A stretch of 54,816 nucleotides of DNA from an uncultured Bacteroidia bacterium. Its GTDB lineage: Bacteria; Bacteroidota; Bacteroidia; Bacteroidales; Prolixibacteraceae. The notes beneath the pieces were generated by a model. It made no database searches and had not been told where the DNA came from. It saw nothing but the letters and a program-made list of their open reading frames with translations. The first letter of the stretch is position 1. Each line of letters opens with the position of its first letter. Made by a program: the position numbers and the translations under genes. The stretch is from positions 1 through 54,816 of the forward strand of contig CAIVCR010000038.1 in assembly GCA_903904515.1 (NCBI GenBank). Direction: 5' to 3'. This document shows, piece after piece, positions 1 through 5,960 of this stretch.

Positions 1-134
1 GATAATGGTTTTATCACGATTTGGCCTTTTTCGAGTATTACCTCGACTGTGTCCTGGATATTATACTTTTCCAACATAGTCTTGCTAAGTCGGATTCCCT
101 TTGAATTTCCAATTTTAATGACAGAAACCTCCAT
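1..134 (-). CDS. AbrB/MazE-type antitoxin, N-terminal part (runs off the window)
   Basis: The first 44 codons are present; the gene continues past the left edge. The protein begins MEVSVIKIGNSKGIRLSK and continues with an EKYNIQDTVEVILEKGQ-type strand. This is the SpoVT/AbrB swapped-hairpin fold used by MazE-like antitoxins, where it binds DNA and represses the toxin-antitoxin operon. The GNSKGIRL core is the family signature. A toxin gene would be expected just downstream, outside the window. It has the same orientation as the RM pair and starts about 65 bases after the attC-like site, so it may be the gene of the next integron cassette. That it is an antitoxin rather than a stand-alone AbrB regulator is inferred. 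Confidence 0.8.
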   Translation of the reverse strand, partial: MEVSVIKIGNSKGIRLSKTMLEKYNIQDTVEVILEKGQIVIKPL

Positions 135-160
135 TGTGTCAATTCTTAATCTTGTAATTA

Positions 161-168
161 CAAAGTTA
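161..168 (-). promoter_or_regulatory. Bacteroidota -7 box (TAACTTTG) for the AbrB-like gene
   Basis: On the minus strand the sequence matches TAnnTTTG exactly and ends about 27 bases before the ATG at 134. No convincing -33 TTG was found at the usual distance, where the attC-like site begins. It suggests the antitoxin cassette carries its own promoter. Confidence 0.4.
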
Positions 169-197
169 TTACTTTTCGTGAGATTTAAAAATTGCCC

Positions 198-323
198 GTA
201 ACGGATGGCGGTATGGTTAGTTGCCGATTTTGAAGCACTTTCCTAAAAGTTACAACTACTTTTGATACGAGCTGTGCCGCTCGAATACACACTGCACCGG
301 CAATTAACTATACCGCGTGTTAC
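198..323 (-). repeat. attC-like recombination site (imperfect long palindrome)
   Basis: Two arms pair across the site: 198-226 and 298-323. The outer GTAAC/GTTAC boxes pair perfectly, then come unpaired or mismatched bases (positions 203-206 against 317-318), then a long inner stem built on GCGGTATGGTTAGTTGCCG against its near complement, with only two mismatches. The roughly 70-base centre contains a smaller hairpin (CGAGC/GCTCG). Paired R and L boxes, an unpaired central spacer, extra-helical bases and a variable terminal structure are the folded features of integron attC sites. On the minus strand the site follows the methyltransferase stop directly and ends in G/TTAC, the expected crossover point. 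No cassette database was available to confirm it. Confidence 0.65.
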
Positions 324-333
324 CTGCTGGCAT

Positions 334-1332
334 TCATCTATTTTCAATTAGTTCAGTTTGTATTCGTTTATTCTTGATTAATATTCTAAAATACGGACAT
401 TTCCCATTTATTGATAAATCTTTTTCATCATTCCCTTTTCTGAACTTAATTATTTCAAATTGGTCAGGATTTAATTTATGTAAAAATGTTATTGGAACAC
501 CCATAAATCCCTCGAAGTCTAAGGGAATGTCTTGTGTTTTATTAACATTAATTCCATCATAATTATCGTATTTTGGATATTCAGCCTCGTTTCCAAAATA
601 TCTTTTTGTAAGAGCTATATCTTCGTGACGTTTAGAAGTATCTAAGTTAGTTAACCATAGACAATTGTTTGGTGATACTATTCTGTTTCCTAAGCTATCA
701 ATCCGAGCCTCTGTGCCATAAAGTTCATAGTGTTCGGGAACAATGAAACCAGAAATACCTCTACCAAGATTAATTCCTAACCACGCTTTATTTTCTTTAA
801 TTAGTTTGAAAATTTCTTTATAGGTTATTGCATTAATATTGCCAATTATTAAAAACTTTTTATCGTATTTAACTAATTGAACTACATGCTCTCTGAATAA
901 TGAAAATGGGGGGTTAGTAACAACAATATCGGACTGTTTTAATAGTTCAATACTTTCTGAACTACGAAAATCCCCATCCCCATTAAAGTAAATAATGTCA
1001 GTTGAACTTGGTTTCTTTTTTTCGCCCTCCGTACCTGTATATTCAAAGAAAAAACCATTTTCATCTTCTTTCGTATTAAATAAATCTCTTTCTTGTTCTC
1101 TATAACAAGAAGCTATTAATTTTTTAATACCTAATTCTTTGAAGTTTGAAGCAAAATAATTAAAAAAATTACTATTTTGAGGGTCATCGCAATTGCAATA
1201 AACTACTTTATTCTCAAAATGACTTTTATAATGTTGCAATTCACTTTCTATATCTGAAAGTTGCGTGTAAAACTCGTCACTTTTCGATTTTTTAGCTTTT
1301 TGTAATAATTCATTTGTTGCATTTCTTGCCAT
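334..1332 (-). CDS. ecoRIM: EcoRI-type adenine-N6 DNA methyltransferase
   Basis: The protein (332 aa) is recognisably colinear with M.EcoRI from MARNATNELL and KKSKSDEFYTQ at the N-terminus to DLSINGKCPYFRILIKNKR near the C-terminus. The catalytic NPPF motif (residues about 140-143 from the chosen start) belongs to the N6-adenine methyltransferases and is followed by SLFREH as in M.EcoRI. It should methylate the second adenine of GAATTC and protect the host from the linked endonuclease. An in-frame TTG lies two codons upstream, but the ATG at 1332 matches the family start. It lies 39 bases after the endonuclease stop, in the order (R then M) found in the classical EcoRI system. Target specificity is inferred from similarity. 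Confidence 0.95.
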   Translation of the reverse strand: MARNATNELLQKAKKSKSDEFYTQLSDIESELQHYKSHFENKVVYCNCDDPQNSNFFNYFASNFKELGIKKLIASCYREQERDLFNTKEDENGFFFEYTGTEGEKKKPSSTDIIYFNGDGDFRSSESIELLKQSDIVVTNPPFSLFREHVVQLVKYDKKFLIIGNINAITYKEIFKLIKENKAWLGINLGRGISGFIVPEHYELYGTEARIDSLGNRIVSPNNCLWLTNLDTSKRHEDIALTKRYFGNEAEYPKYDNYDGINVNKTQDIPLDFEGFMGVPITFLHKLNPDQFEIIKFRKGNDEKDLSINGKCPYFRILIKNKRIQTELIENR

Positions 1333-1371
1333 TTTCAACCTATATTGATTTAATAAATCTTTTGTTTTTAG

Positions 1372-2208
1372 TTATTTACTCTTGGTTATCTGTTTAAATA
1401 TGTCACTACCTAACACTTGAAGAGAGGTTTTAGAAACTTCAAGCATAATCTTAAACATGTTTTTAATATCCCATTTTTCCCCATTCCCTTGCGTGTAAAT
1501 AGATGTTGCCTGAAGCATTATTGTTTTATCTTTATTCTTGACGAACTTATTTTTACACAAATTGGAATTAATAGGCATTCCATAATTTGCAGAAGTTAAT
1601 CTATCCAATCTATTTAACATTCCTGAATTGTATTCAAGTGTTACAACCCTTCCATCGGGTCTTATAATGTAAATAGTTTCTGTTAAAAAATTTGAGCCTT
1701 CAAGAAATAGAACATAAGGAAAATGAGATTCTGATAACATAAAATTTGCCATTTCAGATATATTTTTATGCGACCGTTCTATCGCATTACCAGCAGCCAT
1801 TAAGTCTTGATTGTTACCCGTACCAACTTGTTCACCCTTTTTGATATTTTCAATATCTTTCCCTTGGTGTTTAGCCTCCGACACTAAAACGACTCTCCAA
1901 TTTCCGTTATCGTCTTTTACTTCTATTATTCCACCATCAGGTATAATACTTGAATTAGCAACAAAAAGGGTTTGCCCTAATTCTGGGTCAACTTTTTTTA
2001 ATGCTTTGTTTATTTCTTCTTTTTTTATGCTTTTTCTGTATTGAAACGATAATTGAGGAAACTCTTTTTCAAGTTGTTCTATCACAAAATGTGAGATTTT
2101 TCCAACTGTTATATCATGTGATTTTGCTTCATCACCAAATATGCCTACTACACCTTGAGACTCTTTATGTTGATTCGTTAATCTTTTAGATTGATTTTTT
2201 TTAGTCAT
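1372..2208 (-). CDS. ecoRIR: EcoRI-type restriction endonuclease
   Basis: At 278 aa it matches the length of R.EcoRI (277 aa) and aligns from memory almost without gaps. The catalytic triad is in place at the same numbers: Asp91 in PDGG, and Glu111 and Lys113 in EAKHQGK. The recognition segment AAGNAIERSHKN keeps Asn141, Glu144 and Arg145, and Arg200 and Arg203 are present in LNRLDRL. It should therefore cleave G/AATTC as a homodimer. The sequence differs throughout at non-critical positions, so it is a diverged homologue and not a copied cloning sequence. GAATTC sites exist elsewhere in the window (for example 5027-5032, 7761-7766 and 7944-7949), so methylation would be essential if the enzyme is active. 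Confidence 0.96.
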   Translation of the reverse strand: MTKKNQSKRLTNQHKESQGVVGIFGDEAKSHDITVGKISHFVIEQLEKEFPQLSFQYRKSIKKEEINKALKKVDPELGQTLFVANSSIIPDGGIIEVKDDNGNWRVVLVSEAKHQGKDIENIKKGEQVGTGNNQDLMAAGNAIERSHKNISEMANFMLSESHFPYVLFLEGSNFLTETIYIIRPDGRVVTLEYNSGMLNRLDRLTSANYGMPINSNLCKNKFVKNKDKTIMLQATSIYTQGNGEKWDIKNMFKIMLEVSKTSLQVLGSDIFKQITKSK

Positions 2209-2238
2209 ATTTTTTCTATATCTATCTTATTTTGAATA

Positions 2239-2267
2239 CAAAAGTACAAACTTTATTCTATTGCAAA
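2239..2267 (-). promoter_or_regulatory. Promoter of the RM operon
   Basis: On the minus strand there is a TTTG (2267-2264), a 17-base gap, then TACTTTTG (2246-2239), an exact TAnnTTTG -7 box. Transcription would begin near 2232, about 24 bases before the endonuclease ATG. It lies inside the proposed cassette, so the genes need not rely on an integron Pc promoter, and its consensus suggests adaptation to Bacteroidota sigma factor. Confidence 0.55.
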
Positions 2268-2485
2268 GAACACAAGACAATATACCTTCAAATTTGCACT
2301 ATCGTTCATTTTTTATGCTTGCAGGTAACTATTACGTAAACGCCATATTGCATATATTTCTGCAATAAAGAGTATACTGTATCAGAATAAATGAAACTAC
2401 ACTGATGTTAAAGATTTAAAAAATCCGCATTAAGAGATCTGCAATACTATGAAAGGAATCTAATATTAATTTCGAACGACCGGAA

Positions 2486-3070
2486 TTAATTTGATGTTGG
2501 ATCTTCGGGAAAATTCTTCCAGGTTTCGTAATGGCCACCTGCATTTTTAACACTCTCAAGCCAGAAATTCCGATCGCTCTTCATAACCAGTTCAGGGTCT
2601 GCTTCCAGGACAAGCCATGAATTCTGAGCAATCTCCCTATCGAGTTGCCCGGGGCTCCATCCTGAATAGCCTACAAAAAACTTCACCTGATCGGGTCTCG
2701 CTTTTCCGGTAGCGATTGCAAGTTTTAATGCTTCAAAGTCACCACCCCAATACAACTGATCCTGGACCTGAATGCTTCCCTCAATTTGATCACCCAGGGT
2801 ATGGATGAAAAATAAGTTATCCCCGCTTACTGGTCCCCCAACAAATAATTCAGGAGTAAAACCCGAGGCCATCACAAACAATTCATTGATTTGAGCCTCA
2901 AATGGCTTGTTCAGAATAAACCCAACGGCCCCGGTAGATGAGTATTCAACAAGCAGCACCGTTGACCGGCTAAAGAAATTCCCGGGCAGGAAAGGCTCAG
3001 AGATCAATATTCTTCCCTTTTGCGGAGCGAGTTTTCGCTGTATCTTAAAAAAATCGAAATCGATTTTCAT
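2486..3070 (-). CDS. yqgE: YqgE/AlgH family protein (UPF0301)
   Basis: A 194-aa soluble protein with the family's characteristic segments: GRILISEPFLPGNFFSRSTVLL near the N-terminus (residues about 19-40), GAVGFILNKP (about 48-57), LFVGGPV and FFVGYSGWSPGQLDREI. The biochemical role of YqgE/AlgH is not settled; in pseudomonads AlgH affects alginate regulation. It lies 11 bases downstream of the DivIC/FtsB-like gene on the same strand and is probably cotranscribed with it. The gene end is at 2486, about 150 bases from the right boundary of the RM cassette, so it marks where the ordinary chromosome resumes. Confidence 0.92.
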   Translation of the reverse strand: MKIDFDFFKIQRKLAPQKGRILISEPFLPGNFFSRSTVLLVEYSSTGAVGFILNKPFEAQINELFVMASGFTPELFVGGPVSGDNLFFIHTLGDQIEGSIQVQDQLYWGGDFEALKLAIATGKARPDQVKFFVGYSGWSPGQLDREIAQNSWLVLEADPELVMKSDRNFWLESVKNAGGHYETWKNFPEDPTSN

Positions 3071-3081
3071 AGTGCAATTCT

Positions 3082-3387
3082 TTACTTCTTCTCGATAATC
3101 ACGAAAATATCTTCGTTTTTCTTCTTCATTAAGAACTGCTCTCTTGCAAATTTCTCGAGGTTCTTAGAACTGGTCTGAAGTTCTTTCAACCGCTCACTAT
3201 CTGCAAGAATCTTCTCTTTATAATAATTGCTTTCTATCCTGTACCTCTTCAATTTATTCATATTCTGCCGAAGAAACAAGATGTTATTATCATCCAGAAA
3301 GATCATCCAAACGCTAAAAACCAGAAATGCAAACAAATACTTGTTCTTAATGGTTTTCAAAAATGCTTTAAGGAAAATCGGTTTCAT
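3082..3387 (-). CDS. Septum formation initiator (FtsB/DivIC family)
   Basis: About 101 aa from the ATG at 3387 (MKPIFLKAFL). The longer reading from 3438 begins with TTG and is unlikely. It shows a short cytoplasmic N-terminus, one membrane segment (KYLFAFLVFSVWMIFL), then a coiled coil (ILFLRQNMNKLKRYRIESNYYKE onward) and the conserved ending KFAREQFLMKKKNEDIFVI. This layout is that of the bitopic divisome protein FtsB/DivIC, which joins FtsL and FtsQ at the division septum. It is directly upstream of yqgE with an 11-base gap. FtsL cannot be fully excluded, but the REQFLMKK motif favours FtsB/DivIC. Confidence 0.85.
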   Translation of the reverse strand: MKPIFLKAFLKTIKNKYLFAFLVFSVWMIFLDDNNILFLRQNMNKLKRYRIESNYYKEKILADSERLKELQTSSKNLEKFAREQFLMKKKNEDIFVIIEKK

Positions 3388-3570
3388 CGAACTATTAAAT
3401 ATAATAAAAAAAACAATTGAATTAATAATATCCAGCAATCCTGATCTGCAAAAAGCTAATTCATATGCAAATTAACTGATTCCTCTGCAGAATTAAAAGA
3501 AGAACACCGATAAAGTTCTCCTCAACGAAATAAATGGTACAACGAAAGAAAAATCCCCAGTGAATGGAGT

Positions 3571-3730
3571 TGCAACTGGCGGCTAGCTGCTGGCATCTGG
3601 CGGCTGCCAGTTGGCGACTAGCGTTTAACGACTGGAAGCTGGCTAATGGCTTCTGGCAGCTAGCGGTTGGCGACTAGCGGTTGGCGACTGACGGTTAGCG
3701 GTTGGCAACTGGAAGCTGGCGACTGGCTTG
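3571..3730 (+). repeat. Degenerate CTGGC/GGCGACTAGCG repeat cluster
   Basis: About 160 bases made of imperfect units such as GGCGACTAGCGGTT and CAACTGGAAGCTGGC. They lie in the 529-base gap between the DivIC-like gene and pruA, which otherwise holds nothing recognisable. Related units recur at 3831, 15229, 31154, 31246, 32352 and 50214. No coding potential is visible. Confidence 0.8.
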
Positions 3731-3830
3731 CAGCCGAATTACTTCACTTTTGACTGATAATTGACAATTATCGGAACTCATGCAACCAATTTGTCTTTCT
3801 TGTGGATGGGAATTATCGTACCAAGCCCCC

Positions 3831-3862
3831 CTGCCAGTCGCCAGTCGCCAGCAGCCAGCTGC
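3831..3862 (-). repeat. Inverted copy of the CTGGC-type repeat
   Basis: Three GCCAG(T/C)-type units in opposite orientation to the cluster at 3571-3730. Together they could form a large imperfect stem of about 100 bases loop. It lies just beyond the 3' end of pruA. Confidence 0.65.
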
Positions 3863-3916
3863 GCTCATTTAAGAACAGTTTATGGCCTTTTACTCCCTCC
3901 AAAATTCCCAAACGAA

Positions 3917-5554
3917 TTAATCGTTATCCGGAAAGAAATTCGGATACATAAAATCGGTGGCGGGGACAAAGGTCTCTTTCACCGTGCGGATGGAAACCCA
4001 ACGGAGCATATTGAATACTGAACCTGCTTTATCGTTTGTTCCTGATCCACGTGCCCCTCCAAAGGGCTGCTGTCCGACAACAGCACCCGTAGGCTTATCG
4101 TTGATGTAGAAATTTCCGGCTGCATTGCTCAGCTTTTTGGTCAATGATTCTATCGCGTACCGGTTTTGTGAAAAAATTGCACCTGTAAGTGCATAAACGG
4201 AAGTTGTGTCAACCAGCGTGAGGGTTTCTTCCATTTTTGAATCCTCGTAGACAAATATAGTTACAACAGGACCAAAGAGCTCCTCTTTCATCGTGATATA
4301 GTCCCCCTTTTTGGCCAAAATAACCGTTGGCTCTATAAAATATCCAACCGACTTATCGCATTTACCGCCATAAATTACGGTAGCATCTTCATCGACCTGC
4401 GCCCGGTCAATAAATCCTTTTAGTTTATCAAACGAAGCTTCGTCAATTACTGCATTTATAAAGTTTGAAAAATCTTCCGGAGGTCCCATTTTCAAACGCT
4501 TTAACTGTGAAACTGCAGCACTCCAGGTTTTATCCCAGATGGAAGCGGGCACATATACCCGTGATGCAGCGGAGCATTTCTGACCCTGGTATTCGAAAGA
4601 ACCCCGAACAATCGCAGTGGCGAGTGCCAGGGCATCAGCCGTTGGGTCAGCAAAAATAAAATCTTTCCCCCCCGTTTCTCCCACAATGCGTGGATACGAT
4701 TTGAACCTGTGGATATTTTCTCCGATTGTCTTCCAGATATCCTGAAATACGCCCGTAGATCCAGTAAAATGGATACCCGCAAAATCTGGATGGCTAAATA
4801 TGATCTTCCCAGCAGCAGGGCCTGAAACGTAAACAAGATTGATCACTCCATCGGGGAGTCCGGCTTCCTTAAGAATCTCCATAATGACAGCCGCAGAATA
4901 AACGGCAGTCTTTGAAGGCTTCCAGACACACACATTACCCATCATAACTGGCGCAACAGGCAGATTCCCTGCTATAGATGTAAAATTGAAAGGCGTTAAC
5001 GCAAACACAAACCCTTCAAGCGGACGGAATTCATTGTAATTCCACATTCCGGGATTAGACTCGGGTTGCATTTCATAAATTTGGGTCATACATCTGACAC
5101 CATACCGATAGAAATCGGCCAATTCACAAGCTGCGTCAATTTCTGCCTGATAGGCATTTTTGGATTGCCCAAGCATGGTGGCTGCATTTATTTTTGCACG
5201 ATAGGGACCTGCAAGCAGATCAGCCGCTTTTAAAAATATAGCAGCTCTGTGCTGCCAACCCAATTCGGACCAGGCAGAACGTGCAGCCAACGCAGCATCG
5301 ATTGCCAAAGTAACATGCGATTCATCACCCTGATAAAAATAACCAAGGAGATGGTTCAATTCATGCGGGGGATGCATCGCTATCTTTGTTTTACTTCTTA
5401 CCTCTTTCCCGCCAATATACATAGGCAGTTCGACAACCTTCGAGCGCATCTCAGCTAACATGGATTTTAACTCAGTCCGTTCAGGAGAACCTGAAATATA
5501 GCTTTTTACCGGCTCATTTTTAGCAACCGGAACATGGAAGAAACCTTTAGGCAT
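3917..5554 (-). CDS. pruA: L-glutamate gamma-semialdehyde (delta-1-pyrroline-5-carboxylate) dehydrogenase
   Basis: A 545-aa aldehyde dehydrogenase of group-1 P5CDH length. It oxidises glutamate semialdehyde to glutamate with NAD+, the second step of proline breakdown. The NAD-binding HFTGSTGVFQ segment, the general base glutamate in RIVGETGGKDF and the nucleophilic cysteine in EYQGQKCSAASR are intact, followed by the family's FGPVVTIFVYED and the substrate-binding PTGAVVGQQPFGGARGSGT. The first step enzyme, proline dehydrogenase, is encoded separately at 16201-17112, so this is the split, non-PutA form. The ATG at 5554 gives the usual MPKGF start. No operon partner is adjacent. Confidence 0.95.
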   Translation of the reverse strand: MPKGFFHVPVAKNEPVKSYISGSPERTELKSMLAEMRSKVVELPMYIGGKEVRSKTKIAMHPPHELNHLLGYFYQGDESHVTLAIDAALAARSAWSELGWQHRAAIFLKAADLLAGPYRAKINAATMLGQSKNAYQAEIDAACELADFYRYGVRCMTQIYEMQPESNPGMWNYNEFRPLEGFVFALTPFNFTSIAGNLPVAPVMMGNVCVWKPSKTAVYSAAVIMEILKEAGLPDGVINLVYVSGPAAGKIIFSHPDFAGIHFTGSTGVFQDIWKTIGENIHRFKSYPRIVGETGGKDFIFADPTADALALATAIVRGSFEYQGQKCSAASRVYVPASIWDKTWSAAVSQLKRLKMGPPEDFSNFINAVIDEASFDKLKGFIDRAQVDEDATVIYGGKCDKSVGYFIEPTVILAKKGDYITMKEELFGPVVTIFVYEDSKMEETLTLVDTTSVYALTGAIFSQNRYAIESLTKKLSNAAGNFYINDKPTGAVVGQQPFGGARGSGTNDKAGSVFNMLRWVSIRTVKETFVPATDFMYPNFFPDND

Positions 5555-5768
5555 ATCTGTAAGATTTAACGTTTTTCACCTTTGTAATTTTTGGAATACT
5601 CTTTCCCGCCACAAAACTACCCCTTCATTGCGACAATTTTGCTAATAAATATCAGCTTTCAACTTTAAACCTTTTTACAAATTGAGTATCCAAAAGGCAA
5701 ATTTCAAATAAGGCGAATGATCAATTAAAAAGAATCACTTCAGAGTCAACATAAAATTCCCTGAAAAT

Positions 5769-5852
5769 ATTTGCCATAGTACCGCTGAATTGACTGAATG
5801 AAAAGTCTTTTTCATTTAGTCACAATGAAAAAATATGCAGTATTGGCAAATA
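5769..5852. repeat. Nested imperfect palindrome upstream of the TonB receptor
   Basis: The inner arms TGACTGAATGAAAAG (5791-5805) and TTTTTCATTTAGTCA (5808-5822) pair with one mismatch and a G-T pair around a two-base loop; outer arms built on ATTTGCCA and TGGCAAAT extend the stem with mismatches. It has no T-run typical of a terminator. It may be a small mobile palindrome or a regulatory structure. The rest of the 406-base gap 5555-5960 shows nothing else I recognise. Confidence 0.6.
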
Positions 5853-5960
5853 AAAAATACTAGCATATTTAAACGTAAATAGATTTTTCTATTAAAGTTT
5901 TCAGTTTATCAAATTACATTAAAGTACCGATTTATCCAATTTTATTTATTATAAAAATCC

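Larger units (their letters stand above)
202..2328 (-). mobile_element. Probable integron gene cassette carrying an EcoRI-like RM system
   Basis: Read on the minus strand, the block starts TTACCTGCAAGCAT at 2328 and ends with an attC-like site whose first box is ATGCCAGCAGGTAAC (333-319). The start is complementary to that box (13 of 15, with GTTACCTGC/GCAGGTAAC perfect), and this match is better than to the neighbouring half-site GTTACGGGC. In integron cassettes the R' half comes from the cassette's own start, so this self-complementarity is the expected signature. The block is more A+T-rich than its surroundings and carries its own promoter. No integrase gene is in the window and no complete attC was found at the right edge, so a composite element with 15-bp inverted ends remains possible. 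Confidence 0.6.
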
